64,000 bases of DNA, taken from Straminergon stramineum (lineage: Eukaryota; Streptophyta; Bryopsida; Hypnales; Calliergonaceae). Position 1 is the first letter of the stretch, and the number at the start of each line of letters is the position of its first letter. Both the position numbers and the translations under genes were made by a program. Below are positions 47,469-61,652 of the stretch, one piece after another. Where the stretch lies: positions 6,450,501 to 6,514,500 of the forward strand of contig OY987268.1 of NCBI GenBank assembly GCA_963920665.1. Reading direction: 5' to 3'. Under the pieces are notes generated by a model. That model saw only the letters and a list, made by a program, of their open reading frames with translations. It ran no database searches and was not told the origin of the DNA.

Positions 47469-48650
47469 TCAGTGTCTTTTCTTCCTTTGAACGCTTATGA
47501 AGAAGATAAGGTATCTCAGAAAGGAACGCCAAGGGCTGAAGTACAATATCAAAGTGAGCAGTACAGTGAAAGCTAGAAAACTATTGAGTAAAACAGTAAA
47601 ATCTTTACGCCCTGAGAAATCTCGTAAGCGAAATAAAGTGAACAGCAATCGTGGAGACCAATCCGCCGCATTTGCAAGTTGAGGGAACTCGTCACAGAAG
47701 TCCAAAAATCTGGTAAGCTTATCTGCATCAAAGGTGTCCCAAAGCACAACAAGGTGAAATGGGTTCTCGGCAAAATATTTTCCCACCCTAGGGAACCGCT
47801 CAAAAAATTTCAGTATAAGTATGCCTCGAGCATCTAGTTCTTCGTCTTCTTCATCTTGAGGTACTTCTTCATCTTCTTCTTCATCTCGTGGTACTTTGAT
47901 TACCTTTTTCTTATTCTTGTTCTTTCGCATCCTCTTTTTCTTTGTTAGCTCGGCACCTAATTCTGCATATCCCCGGAGGTACTTCCCTTTGTGCTGACTC
48001 TGAGCCTGAAGAATTGCATTTGCCTCCCCCTATTAGGAAAGGTTCTATTCCATGTGGAATTCAAAGTAATGGAATACAAGAAATGGCTCTCTATAAATTT
48101 GGCCAGTCTGTCTCACCACATGAAAAAAATAAACTGTGCCCTGAACTAATAAGCGTATCCAGAACATTACCTCAAGGGTGTCCAAAACCTTTTGTTCAAA
48201 CGCCATGCCCACTCTTGCTCTACTATAAACTGCTGCTTCTGCTTGGCCATATAAAATTCGACTAAAAGGGCTTGCTGTACTTGCGATGCTCTTTGTCGAT
48301 GGGGAGTAGAATCCAAATACCAAGAGTACCACAAGAACTCCGATCAATACGGCTATGACAGGCCACGAAAGCAATTTCTCATATCGGTAGCAGAAGCCAA
48401 CGATTGTGGACAAGAAAGTTTGATGAACCACAGACTCCTGTCCCACAGCGCCAGACTTGAGTCTAATAGCAGCTTCCATGTCATATTCCGGGCTGTGTGA
48501 TTTGCCGACTTTGATGGACTTGTCACTTGCACTCGAAATCATGTTACCCTCCTTCAAGACAAATTCAAGACTGCAGTTAGAGTTGCTAAAACCGTGCCAC
48601 TGGAATAGTCTCCCCAAAGGCAAAGAAGCTGTCACAAATTGGCAATCCAT
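47469..48650 (-). CDS. Predicted membrane protein, two exons, unknown family
   Basis: Exon 1 (48171-48650) starts at an ATG and ends at GACACCCTTGAG before the donor GTAATG. A 165-bp intron ends TTCTTCAG, and exon 2 (47469-48005) continues in phase 0 to TGA, giving 338 residues. Residues about 93-115 (WPVIAVLIGVLVVLLVFGFY) are a strong membrane segment. Residues 183-200 are a Lys/Arg cluster followed by an acidic run (DEEEDEE, DEEDEELD, about 201-218). A folded-looking segment follows (FFERFPRVGKYFAENPFHLV, LWDTFDADKLTRFLDFCDEF). A second hydrophobic stretch spans about 298-332 and the last residues are KKRH, matching a KKXX ER-retrieval signal. I do not recognise the family. The part after about residue 290 could be unspliced read-through, and 5' exons may be missing. 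Confidence 0.55.
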
Positions 48651-48659
48651 CTAGGCTTA

Positions 48660-50330
48660 GAGTCAATAGTCGTCAACTTTAAGAAGCCGTGCAATTTCAA
48701 GATAATTTTAAAAATAATCTAACCTAATAAAGAGAAATTTCCTGTCGTGTCATCCGTAAATTTTTCTTGTCCTGACCTCCTTTCCAAAGCTTGCAAGACT
48801 AGGAAAAGGGATATAAGTTATATATCAAAAAAATACCATGGAGCGTCAGCGTCGTCGCCGTGAAGGAAAGGCCTGTTGCGCGCAAATTGCGATCAATGGT
48901 GTTTAGATTTTAATTCGAGCTCAATCGATTTCAGATGCGGGTAATCCAAGCTCCTGCGAACCAGCTCTTCCTCCTAGCACCCAGGAACGTAGAGCGCTGT
49001 AAGCCAACTTCAGATGAAAAGTTTCTACCAACGACTTTCTGCAGCTACCAGGATTGAAAAGGATAGAGAAATAGCGAGTATCCTCCTCGATCCTTTCATT
49101 TCGGTGCCGTCGTGCTACACTTGAACCATTACGGCTAACATCCGAGAACAGATCTTGGAAATCCTAACCAAACAGAAACGGGGAGAGGATAACTATTTCG
49201 AGATGCGTTACTGGAACATTGACGACGCACGACCTCTGTAGAAATAGAATCGTTCAGTAGGACGCGGTTGATCCCTTCCAGAAGTCATGGAAATTCTTCA
49301 GCCCGCACTACAAGGAGCATTGAAGCTTCAACGACCAATACGTAACGTTCATCAGCCCCATGCCATTCTGTATTCTGTTTCCAATGCAGTTCAATTTGGC
49401 GCGGACTGCGCAATCCGCAAGACACAAGCGAGAAGCTCTAACTCAATACAGAAAAGGCGAGCCACCTGCTAACAAACAGTCATTGCGACAGAACTCCATA
49501 CCAAAGATCATTCGCCACACACTGAACACCGTGCATCCTCGATCCTTAGTACCTTAATGCAACCCTAAGAGTCCATCGATAGAAGCCGGACACACAAAGG
49601 GACGAGGAAAGAAATGTTCCTAGTCCACTTCGAGTGCAGCATCAGAAGCTTCCTCACAGCATTTTCATTTCCCAGAAAGACAGAAAATACAGCCAAACAT
49701 CAATCCACGACAAAATCACTGAAACATCCTCGAGAGAGAGAGTCTAACGTATCCTACAATACTTCAGTCACTAAGGATCAGCGGCGCACAGACCTAAGCA
49801 AATCAAACCACCACGCCAGCGGAGCGGACGGGAAACCCAGAAGGAGGCCAGGACACAATGGTAAGCTTACCTGGAGAAGAAGTTGAATCCCTCCCTCGAT
49901 AGAAAACCGATTGGCATCGGATATTCTTCAAGCTCGGAATCCTTCAAGGACTATGGCGTTCATGTCATCCAGCGTTTCGGAAACAAAGGTGAAATCTGTG
50001 AAGCTTGTGAGTCGGTGGAACAGATTGCTGGATTGGAAGACGATTGTGCGTAACAACGAAGCTGCGCTGTCGAGAGCACGAATGAACAGCAGCCCTTTCT
50101 TTTTACTTTCTGAGAACGTACCCAAGATGGCGAGCACTTCAAAATTTGGTGAAGCATTGTATTTCTACATCCATCCATCTCTTGGACAAAAAACACATTT
50201 TTCAATCATACATGCACTTTTACTGTTTCATTCAAATTTGGCGACTCCTTCTGCATTTTCGATTGAAATGGAAAGTTTCTGGCTAAAAAAATATTACTTT
50301 TAACTAGTGAAAAGTAGACAATTGTTTTTG
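48660..50330. other. GC-richer flank; no supported gene
   Basis: Clearly more GC-rich than the surroundings, suggesting promoter, leader or decayed genic DNA upstream of the minus-strand membrane-protein gene. Frames at 49614-49886 and 49911-50303 (plus) and 49928-50205 (minus) overlap and lack recognisable domains. A 22-codon plus-strand frame starts at the ATG at 48838 in a good context but has no support. Confidence 0.4.
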
Positions 50331-53300
50331 AAATGGTGCAATTTGGTCCCATGGTGCCAGGAAAAAAAGGGTTGAAGAACAAAGGAATGAAACAAAGTGA
50401 TGGTGATTATGCAATGCAATAGCATACAATACATTTCAACCACATAGTACATTTCTAGCATACCCCTATGTCAATTTCAACACTTGTATGTGGAAATGGT
50501 TTAACTTTGCAATTTAGATTGTTTAAAATGACATTTTCAAATTCTATTCATGGTACTTCACATTTCATTGAGAACCAAAGACTTTCAAATAAAATTGTGT
50601 TTGTTTTCAGATTTTGGTGTACAAATTTTATAACTCTGGGCATGCTTCAAATTTAGCTTGATTGTTTATGAAATTGACTCACTAGGAGGATATTCAATTT
50701 CATACTTAGAATGAAGTAGATGAAATTTCATGTCACACTTGATGCTAATATCATGTGAACTTCTCAATGATCTAATAGATCTTAAAGAAAAAAAAATGAA
50801 AACCAAAAATTCCTAAAATTGTAACTTTTTGGAGTTTCTAAAATTTTAATTGATATGAAAGGTCATGTGAAAATCATATGGAAGACACGTGAATTAGTGA
50901 TGCATGAAAATTTGCACCTGTCTAGAAGAGAATGACATTGATTAACCTTATAAAGATCTATTAACCTAATAGGTCACATATGGATGACTTCACTACTAAT
51001 TGTAAAAACGAAGAATGTACCTCTTGGTCCAATAATTAGAGTATTTTGATGATAACCTTGTTTACAAGGGTGCATCCTTTCCAGATTAACAAGATGTATT
51101 GAAGAAATATTTAATTAATGACGAAATGCCCATATTTTTTTAGGACAGCACCATAGGGAATGTACTCTATTCTACATGAAGATTAGATTCAATATGATTT
51201 GCGTATTTATTTATCTTATTGTAATAGGTTTATGATAATGTGGACCATTCAAAATTTGACTTAAATATATGATTTTTGCACTTATTTGTTGTCAATTGGG
51301 CCTAAGGCTTGGTTCAGATTGGGATGTCCAATATCACTAAACAAGGTTAAGAGCAATTTCATTAGCTAATGATTGAGTTTCATCCACTAGGGCATTCATG
51401 CTAAAACAGATGTCTACATGAAGTAGCATCATGTATGTCATTACCCACTAGACATCCTAGTTTGCATTGTTTTATCGCCATCACTTTGTTTCTTTTTTTG
51501 TTCATTAAATAACTTGAGGTTATGGCCTTCTACCCAAACTCTTTGATTATATCCTATAATACACTTCTAATAGTGTACTATTATTTTGGGCAGGTAAATG
51601 TACTAAATGCAATGGGATGCCCCACCAGGTAGGCCTCCCGTCATGTGAGGGCCCTACCCCTGAAGCTTGGGCTCTTGTGAGCAAATATTTACACATCCTC
51701 GGCAAATATATGAACATAACCAAGTTCTTGTGTTTTAAAGGGGTGAAGTTTATACTAGTGGGCACCTAACATTGGTCCATTGTGCCTTCCAAGCAATGGA
51801 TCTTTTCTAAGCTTTCTAAGTCCTATAATCCACCGTAAAACCCCAAATTAGCCTAAGTGTAGAGCTACTACATTGTTCCTTTGACTGCTGTGACTTCGTA
51901 GTGGAACTAAAAGTGATCAGAATCTACCACTACTAACTTGCAAATCAAGTCATGCCATTTCTAAAAACCTAAGATGCTCGGAAATAAGATGTTCCTACAA
52001 GGAGCTATGGCTAGATGAAGTTGAGCCCTTGAAGTGGCTTCCTAAACTTCATCCATCCTTTTGAACCCTCTCCCTAACTCAAACGACCCTAATTTCTGGA
52101 TACTAACCCTACCCTATTAACTAATATGCAAGTTCCAAGTTTAAGCTAAGATGGATGAATTTCATCGGACTTCATCCATTTTGGATCCCAAGCTTCATCC
52201 GCACATAACTTCCTCATTATGAGTCGGTTTGGAGCATATTTATGATCTCAGAGCCCCCTCGACATCTACTCTATGATTCTAAAGCTATATCTAACCTGAC
52301 TCTTGGCTCTAAGGGTACTACCTATCCCTAGGCCTTGGCCTTATTCTATATTCGTAAAAATAAACGAGCTAAAATGGAGAGGGAAGTACTAGTGTCATAC
52401 CTTGGCCGGGGGTTCATCCACTAGGTCTGCGAGACTTCCCTTCAACACATCCCTCACCACCATGTCGCCTTTGTAGAGTTGAATGAGTGCTTGGATGAAT
52501 TTCGTAGGTTGGATGTGAATACACTTGGTAGAGCTAACTTCCCATCTTTCCTGTCCTATTCTTTCCTTCTGTTTCTCTCCTTCCTTTTCTTTCCTCTCCT
52601 TCCTTCTATCCTACCATCGTTCCTCGTGAAGTGGATAGTTGACCAACTACCTACTTCTAAATTCTAACCCGAGTGATTAATGGCCACTAGCCTACTTCAT
52701 TGCATTAACACCACTAGTCTAGGATTAATGACCACTACCTCCTACTACCACTATCTTCTAATCAATGCCCATGTCTACCAAGCTACTTCTAATGGTTTGA
52801 GACACCTCCTAGCTTCTTATTAAGTCCCCTCCTTCCTCCTCCTCCTTCACTGGTTGTTGTTGTATTGGAGATGGGTGTTGTAGAGAGAATGAGTTTGTGA
52901 AGTTATTTCCCAATGACTACTTCCCCTTATGCTTCTAGTGTGGTTTGGTTCTACTATCCTTCTTCCTCTATTGTTTTTCTATTCTATCCTACCTCTTGTA
53001 GGTGCTTGATTCCTACCTTTGGAATTAAACGAACACAACCGAGTTCTTGCGTTGTAAATTGTCCTATGGGAGTTTGTACGTCAAATCTAAAATACACCTT
53101 CCAAGAAATGGATCTTTAGTATGCAAGTTCCACTTTGAATTCCCTAATTGTAAACTTAATCTACTTCAAACAAAATAGTAACAACTTCTAGCCTTTGGAT
53201 TTATCTTCCAAGTTAGGGCCACAAAGGATTAATCAATCAAAAGAACAAAGTAGGTTAGGTTGTAGAGTATTCAATACCCTTTCCAAAATGATAAAGAACT

Positions 53301-54960
53301 CTTAAATCTAATTTTCCTACAATGAGATAATTGCAGATGAAGTTTGATTTCTAATCTAATGGTTGAAACTTCATCCATCGTTTACTTCTAAGTTAATTAG
53401 TGAAATATACTTTTAGTTTTTGGTTTATTTTCTATTTCTTATCTTCTTCCTCAGTTCTAAATTTCACTTGGTTTGATCAACTCTGGTTGACTTTCATCCA
53501 AATCCTCCCTAACCATGATCAATTCTTCATCCTACTCTAACTTCTTCAATACTAACCTATTTCCTAAAGTTAAACAAGTTTGGAAGTCCTGAAATTATGC
53601 TTTACGGATTCTAATCCTAAATTGTTCATAAGACTCCAAAAGATTCCTTTTAATTCCTTATTGTTCTAACTACGTCTTTTAACTTTTAATCCTACTTGTT
53701 GTTTTTAGGTGTGAGTAAATTTTAAAGTAGAAAGTCACTAAAGTTACCTTTAGGAAAAGGTTAAACATTTATACTTTTGACTTTCCTAACAAAAGTTATT
53801 CCCAAATGAAGTTTGACTGATAATTGGTTCATCAAACTTCATCCATCAATTTCTTTTATTTTTTACTTTGGAATTGACTTTTTCCTTCTACTCTTAACTT
53901 TTCCTTCTACTCTAGATTCTAAGATTCCTTCCTTGATTTTTTTAGATGATTTCCTAACTTTTCATCCAAATTTCAACTACTTTTCATTCAAGCATAACCT
54001 TTTGGAGTTTTTGTCTATTTTTGATGTTTAATGACTTTTTGGAAAGCTACTATATTTTCCCAAATACTTTAAAGTTCAAATCCTAATATTCTTATAGTCC
54101 TAATGGTCTAAATCTACCTCCTAATTTCTACCACTAATGTTTGACTTTGATTGACTAATTCTTGTGAAAGATGAGCAATGGGGAGAAAGTATTCAAATAC
54201 TAACCTCAAATTCCATGGGTTCGATGAACACATCCTCATATTCTGCTTCCATAATTTCAATATGTTTCCTTTTGACCTCCATTTGTAATTTGGGTGGGTT
54301 TTGGTGTTGTAATTTGAATGCAATACAAGGGCCAATTCACCTTAATTCTTCCTCCTTTGTCTTCCAACCTTTCCTTCCCTCTTCTAGATGCTCTCTTGAT
54401 TTTTCTTCATCTTCTAATTTTCTATTTTCTTTTCTAAGTGTTTTTTCCAAGTCAAATACTAAAAATATCTAATAGAATCTAATCTCTCTAAATGCGTGCT
54501 AAATAGGTTGAAAGTCAACTAAGGCTTCCAAACAAGCCTTCTAACCTTTTCCCACTTATAACTAAATTCTAGAACTTCTCCACAGTCGAGATATTCTTTG
54601 GTTTGTCTTTTCTATTTGTCTCCTAATCTAAATTAACTATGGTTTTCAAAGTCAAATATGCTTAAGGAGTGGCTTCCCTTGCACTACTACTTTCTTCCAC
54701 AAACTTAAATCATCAATTGACATAACCTGACTTCATTCTATGAGTTTAAGTTCCAAAGTCATGGAACTAGAGTGTGAGAGTTGTGAGCTGTGGGCAACAA
54801 AATGAGTTGGATTTTGCAGTCAGAGCTTGATCTGGAGTTGAAGCTAGAGTTGAGGCGGAATCTGCAACTAATCAACCTTGTTGACTTTGGGGAGCAAGTG
54901 GTGTGTGTGACCAGTGATTTGGCTCCCACGAGTGGATTGGTTAACTCTGGCCTTTTCAAC
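50331..54960. other. AT-rich region without recognised genes
   Basis: No protein family is recognised. 50950-51090 resembles 11120-11295 (a dispersed repeat). 52540-52630 is a pyrimidine tract of TCCTTCC-like runs. AACTTCATCC-type motifs recur between 52.1 and 53.9 kb. Confidence 0.4.
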
Positions 54961-55090
54961 TTCTAAAATTTCCTTGGCTCTTTGGACCTTCTCAAAATTC
55001 TAAAATTTCCTTGGCTCTTTGGACCCTCTCAAAACTCTGAAGTTTCCTTGCTCTTGGGATCTCTCAAAACTCTAAAATTTCCTTGTACTA
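54961..55090. repeat. 37-bp tandem repeat
   Basis: TTCTAAAATTTCCTTGGCTC followed by TTTGGACC and CTCAAAA occurs at 54961 and 54998, with two more diverged units to about 55090. Confidence 0.8.
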
Positions 55091-56196
55091 GACTCTTGTC
55101 AAATTCTCAAATTTTGACTTAAAAGGCTAACCATAAAATTCCACAGGTCAGAGGAAAAGGGTCAAGTCCAATGTTGAAATATCAAAAATTGAAATGACTA
55201 GTACCCTTTAAAGGGCATCCAATTTTTGGTCCTTTGCACATATATGTGCATGCCAAAACTTGCTTGACCCTAATTTAGATCTTCAATAACTAATAGCCCA
55301 ACTCCTTAGACTGATTGCCCCCTTCCAGTAGTGTATTGTGTACTAGCCCTGCCTTGCCTGCCCGTGCCTTACGAGCCCCGCCTGACGATATTTTTTGGCT
55401 ACTATTGGGCTAGTTGCTAGTTTGGCTTGGCTAAGGTTTTAGAACTTTTACCAATTTTTGGTAATCACTCCACCACTTTGGGTCTTTCTATGGGGACCCT
55501 CAAACAAAAGGTCCATGTTGGGGATTAAGCCCAAATTTTAAAGACTAAATTTAGTCCTAGGTTCAAAGCTTCAGTGTGCGGTGTGTTCTAAGCTTTCATT
55601 TGAATACAAAAGTAATGATAATATGTTAGAGAAGGTGCCTATAGGTGAAAGCTTCATTGTGTGGTGGGTTAACACTACGTTATAGGACACAAAACAAGAA
55701 ATTAGTTGGAACTTGAAGTTCCAGTTAGTACGAATAACAACCAAATAGTAATGACTAGTTTGCAGGACTTTGGAAGATTGCAACAAACATCACCTTCCAA
55801 ATGACTTGATGACTCACGATGGGACCACAATTTCTCTACATCAAGGCTTCAGGGGGGATTCACAACACAAAATGTGCGAAATCCTAAACAAAAAAGCTTG
55901 GTAGGAAATTAAGACTTAGAACACAAAGATGTTAATAAATCACTTAGAAAACTTCCACAATAGCTTAACCCTTTCAAAGGACCCCCCACGTCCTTTGAAA
56001 GAGCTTCAATAACATCAACAATGGGAGCTTAAACACTCCAAGATAACTTCAAAAGCAAGTGTTTTGGTCTAAGTGAGCAAAAATTCAACAATGCCAATGA
56101 GTTTGGTGGAAACAAAATGCAAAAAAAGAAAAGACGTTCTTCAAAATGAAGAAAAAAAGGTTTTGTAAACAAGAAAAGGGGTGCAAAGTGAGAGGA

Positions 56197-56230
56197 GGGG
56201 AGGCCTTTTATACATTTCTAAGGCCTCCCC
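56197..56230. repeat. 11-bp-arm GC-rich hairpin
   Basis: GGGGAGGCCTT at 56197-56207 pairs perfectly with AAGGCCTCCCC at 56220-56230 over a 12-nt AT-rich loop. Confidence 0.75.
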
Positions 56231-56954
56231 CCCCTCAAGTTACCTAATAACTACTCGTAGGAAAAACCTCCAAATTAACTTTTAAATTTCTATCCTACTG
56301 TTGTGACCGCTCTAAATTTTGGAGAAATGCTCCAGATGCCAAATGGATTATGCCATTGTCTTCAAGAGACCCAAATTAGTGTAGGAAATCCATCCAACCC
56401 CCTACTCCCGTCCCATTTCACAAGCGAAAGCTAGTGTTTTGAAAAACAGTGCAAAAGGTTAAAAATTCAAAACTTGGAGTTTGACATTTCTCAAAGTTTT
56501 GACTAGCCAGGATTTTTTAGGAGGTTCAAGAAATTAAGAAAAGAGTCCAAAATGACTTCAACTAGATGTCGTACGCTTAGGATACGCTAGTCAATTCATT
56601 GGGAATTTTGGAATTCTGTTAAAAATCATAGTTGCCGCCAATTCTGGTACTTGTCGGTGTCAAAACGTCTTGAAATTTGGTGGGGTGCTTATTTATGATA
56701 AAATACACTATCCTAATTTTTAATGGGATTTTACCGCTACCTTGGTAATTTCTATAAATTTTCAAATGCCAAAAAATGCGGTTGACTTCCTATAGAGTCA
56801 TCTTCTGCAATCCAGAAAATTATGAAACTTTTTGGGTAGCTTCCAAGAAATTCCCAAATGAAAAGTGCAAGATTTTTTTGTCTATGTCACACTTTATGGT
56901 AGACTTATAGAAAATGGAGACTTATAGCACGGTGATTGGTACATTTTATATCAA

Positions 56955-57245
56955 TGAACCGTGGTCTTGTATTTCTATGGATTTCATCACCAACTTGCCT
57001 CATTAAACTCTTTCGGTATAATATTTGTGATTGCTAATCAATTGAAAAAAATGATGCATTGGGTTCCTTACCAAAAGATAGTCACTCAAGAAGAAATAGC
57101 AAGGTTCTTTTATAATAACATTTATTGAATTCATGGATTATTGGATGGCATCAGATTGAGGACCACAATTTATATCAAAATTTTAGAAATCTCTCTTTGA
57201 AATTTCAAAGGTGGATATCAAACTCTCTTTAATGTGATTTTATAT
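56955..57245 (+). pseudogene. Ty3/Gypsy integrase relic
   Basis: Reading across frameshifts gives EPWSCISMDFITNLP, then FGIIFVIANQLKKMMHWVPY and QEEIARFF, a stop, then SD, GPQF, SKF, KSLFE. This follows the order of the integrase catalytic core of Ty3/Gypsy retrotransposons (SMDFI..LP, VV..L.KM.HF.P, SDRGPQF.S.FWK), which inserts element cDNA into the host genome. The two core Asp positions are partly readable, but several stops and shifts make it non-functional. No flanking LTRs, reverse transcriptase or gag were found, so it is a fragment. Confidence 0.65.
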
Positions 57246-57249
57246 TACA

Positions 57250-60200
57250 AACTTCTAGTCAAACAGGGTCATTGCAAGAAACACCATGCTATTTTTGTAG
57301 CATTTTTCAAAACTACGATCATCCCTTTGCTATAACTTTTGATTTATGAATCTCTTGCCCCAAATTAAAAAATCTATTTATAGATGTCTTGATTGCAATT
57401 TTATCCTTTATTTTTAAAAAAATTTAAAAAAAAATTTTATATTTGAAAGTCAATTTTGTTAATATATCACACTTTCGGGTTTAGGGGTTTTGAATACTAT
57501 AAAGTTGTTTAAATTAATGATTTTTAGTTGAAATTTTTCTGGTATATTTCTATAGTTGGAAAACATGTTCCTAACCAAGGGCATCTAAATAAACATTATT
57601 TTATGTCCTCTACATTCATGTAAATAGGCCTCCCTTGCGCTCACACTTCTAAACATCAAAAGTGATTTGGACCTCATTTTTTTGGTCTAACTTCATCATC
57701 ATGAAGTCTTCCCAAATTAAATTTTTTTTGTTTCTTTGGAGGCACATACTAAATGTGGCCAAATGTAGAGGGTCAATGGCCAAATATTGCTTTGGTAATC
57801 ATGATTTGCTAAGACCTCTATAATTTCTGATTTTTACATTGTTTTTGAGATACTTGTCCAATGTCTAAATTTGAATTTTTTTGGACCTTCTCTGAGTTTT
57901 TTTAGATGCACTTCCAACGAGACAACTTTCAAATTCTAATTATTTACAGTTCAAAAGTTAGTTATACAATTATCGAGCCAATATACAGGGTAGTACTAAA
58001 GATGCTTTTAGTAGAAATTGAGAGGTTTATATTAGAGAGGTTTAGAGTTTCAGGATTTAGCAAGTAGTTAGAGTATGTTTAGGATCATAATCATGTAAAT
58101 GCATAGAACTTTGCAAACAAAACAAGCAGGGTTCAAACTTCAATGATTCAATCCTAAATCATGTGTTGCCTATTTCTCAAAATTATTTATCCGTTATAAG
58201 TGAATTGATTATTGAATATTGATGCTTGTAGTGATGCATCAAAGTTGTTGATCAATCGGAATGTACTCCTTTCCGATGCATGAATGAGACAACTAACTCT
58301 TGGATAATAGAATTCCATGAAAATTTGACACTTGCTAAGTTCATTGTTTTGTGATCGAGTAATGACTCAAGGATTCACAAGCCAAGCCTATGCACTTACT
58401 CTGTTCGTGAGCTACATGTTTGCAATTGAGGAAGGGTTGGACATTTTCCTCCAGATAAATTATATAATGCACCATATCCTAGTGAGGGGTGTGAACTTTA
58501 GGTGGGTACAATTGAAGTAGCTTGCGAGGAAATGGCAACATGGGTACGTGCATGGGCACTATAAGTCTGACCTCAGAAATGTGGGGACCATCACTGCAAT
58601 TAGCAGCTTCGACCACTAGCCCGTCAAAAGTTGAAAAGCCTCCTTATCCATTTCCTATTCTAATAGTCCTTCAAAAAAATGTTAATAACAGTTGTGCCAA
58701 AAAAGTGTCGGTTCCACAAGCTACCATCACAAATTTCAGGGTGCCATTATACAGCTCAATGAACTTGTTATGTTCTTCTTCTCCCCAATGCCCCTTCGTC
58801 ACTTGAATGGCCAATAATGACACCAATTTGACCTCCATGACAATGGCCAATCAAAGATTTTTTCACTTTCATCCACGTGAAGCTAGTAAAACAAGCAAGT
58901 AACCACAAATTTTCCAAGAAATGCAATGCTACAAGGGTCGACTTCAACACTAATTAAGGAGACTCCACTCCCTCCTACTCATCACTTCATCAACATTGAT
59001 TTAGTTCAACAGCCTCTTGGTGTTCCCTCTTCTCTATATGTTCGACTTCAGTTTCTAGCTCTAACTACCAATACCACTAATTCTCATTCCTAGCTAATCG
59101 ATCTATCTCTGAGAACGATGACGAGCTCACAACAGCAATGATGATGTAAGAGTTAGCTCTTCTTGTTGGTGGCCACTTTGGCTCTCGTACTCCTCATTAG
59201 TAGATAAAATGTACCCCATCTCCACCAATAAATGTATAGGCTCCGTTAATCACCTTTTTCGTCTAGAATGATGAATAATTAAGCGCATCAGTCAAATGTA
59301 GAAACTTAGATATACTCGATCTTGGCCAATTGTGCTTAATTGCATCTAATGCAACCATGTCGATTCAATTTGCTTGTGATGGATAAATTGAATGTTTTAT
59401 AGTTGTAGGGAGTGCTGATGCGTATTGATCCTCATTCTACACCTCCTACAGCAGCAAATGTGTCAACCTCAAAACCGACAAGTACAACTGTAGCTACTAC
59501 AACCATGTTTGTAAGTTCAGTTCAACCTACAAGTACAGAGAGGTCTACTATAGGTACGTTGGTATTTTAGTTTCTAGAATCGATCGTGCATGACTAGTAC
59601 TGTTTTCTAATGGCAATATGTTACCATCACCCCCATCTTGATTTTGATCCATTGATTGAGCATACTAGCTGTGCCCATTAGAATATATGCATTTAGCTTG
59701 AATTGATATGATGATGAATTGAATGATTATGAAATTGGTTGCATGTGACGCATATTGACAACGGTATTGTGCATGCATTGGGGGCATATATTATTTGCAA
59801 TGCAAGTCTAGCTGGAAATACAACTCGTAGGGTAAGTATTGCTATCAATAGAGCAAGTGCAACCATGACCGAGAGAGCTCGATCGATGGATCGAGCATGT
59901 GGGCGGAGTTTGGAAATCACTTCCAAGGTGGTGCTAGCTCCATATCGATCATGCTTCCACCACCTCATTGCTAGTAGATAGCTAGAGGTCTTAATTATTG
60001 GGAGGGGTCAAAGTACATAAGTGTTGGATTTTTCATATGAATTAAATTTACAAATGAAAGTAATTGCATAGCTTGACGGTAAGGATGAACAATCATTCAT
60101 AATGTCTAACTATTCAATAGTCGAATAGTTGAATTTACTGATGTCAAGTAGAAATATATTAGTCTCTGAAAATCACAAGGATTTTGGATAAGACTAAAAA

Positions 60201-61652
60201 TGATTCTAGAAGACAAGTAGATGTATTTGTATAAAATCTTGAATTTTATTTGTTGAATCTTCTAAACTATTATGGAATTGCTTCTTGTTGGCCTATTTTG
60301 TATTAGGCTCTCAATGAGTTTAAAAGTTAGGGTAGATGATAAAAAACTACAAACTTTGAACAAGTAAAATGGGACAACCAAACCACAAGTTGCAAAATTT
60401 TAAAGATTGGTTCTAAAATTTCAAACTCACGATTATCAACAATTGTACCTCACCGTGAAAACAAAGCAAATTTCGACCATGTGGATCATTAACTTCGCTT
60501 CATTATTATATCATAAAATGAAGCCAAGCAATGGTTTGACCCATGCCAACGCAACAACAAAGTTTACCTAAAAAAATTGAAAATCACAAACCACAATACA
60601 CAATTCTTCAAAATCTCCTCCAAATTTCAACTCCTTTGTTAAACTTTAATTTAATGCCACCAAAGTTTTACAAATCCAAATGAAATAAGTGATAGCTTTT
60701 TAGAAAGCTTAAACAATTTTATACTCCTCCTTCAAATCTCAAATCAATCTAACACTCTATCCAACCTCTATAACTAATCAAAGTTTCAATCTTTAGAATT
60801 GAAGGCATCATAGTTACCCTAAGACCCTTGTTTACTTTGACACTCACAACTCACTTATATGAACTCTAAATGAAATGAAAGATAGTTTTAAGGAAAGCTA
60901 ACAAAATGTTCTTCACTCTTTTAAATTTTCATTGCAGAAAAAAATTCGTCCGTCTTCTATGGTCAATCAAAGTCTCCACCTTTTTATATAAAAGACATTA
61001 AACCTTCCTCCACTCAAATTAACACAACTTTTGAATGTCAACTTCAATTCAAACAAGTGAAACACAACACCATGATACACAACTCTTCCAATTTTCATTT
61101 CAAAATTAGTAAAATACAATGTATTATGGCTTTTCAAACATTTAGGTTTTACAAACAGAAGAGAGATGATGAATAGTGTTCTCCTTTTTTATTTACCTTG
61201 TCTTCTACCTTAACCATACAAGTTAAGTGGATTTCAGTTCATACCTTGACCATATGGCTCCCCTATCATCCATTAGTCATCTATTTTGATCATAAAATTC
61301 ATTTTACATCCCTATTTGAAAGATAAATCACCCCAAAGTTACTAGAAGACAAACTATTTGTATATTTTTCTCTTACAACTTTATATACATAAAATAAAAT
61401 TTGAAATTACTTCTAAATTAAAAATTAAAAAATTAGAATTTAACACATCTCTATTAGAGGTAAAAAATAAAATTTCAATCGGATTATTACTTCATCTTCA
61501 AGAACTTAGGGATGCATTTGATGGTAGTTGTAATATATTGTACACAGTCTGTCTCAGTTAAAAGATTGACTGACTCTTTTAACCAACGTTGATGGTCATA
61601 ACTTCCTTTGACAAGCCTAACCATACAATAATATAGGTCAATATGAAGACCC
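57250..61652. other. AT-rich region without recognised genes
   Basis: No protein family is recognised in the scattered frames of 60-94 codons. 59400-59980 is somewhat more GC-rich and contains GATCGATGGATCGAGC-like motifs, but no gene can be supported. Confidence 0.4.

Noticed and set aside
49614..50303. Plus-strand frames of 90 and 130 codons
   Set aside because: No domain or family resemblance. The composition is rich in Ser, Lys and Arg and conflicts with minus-strand frames in the same place.
52540..52630. Polypyrimidine tract as a regulatory element
   Set aside because: It is simple TCC/TTC low complexity with no adjacent gene to regulate.
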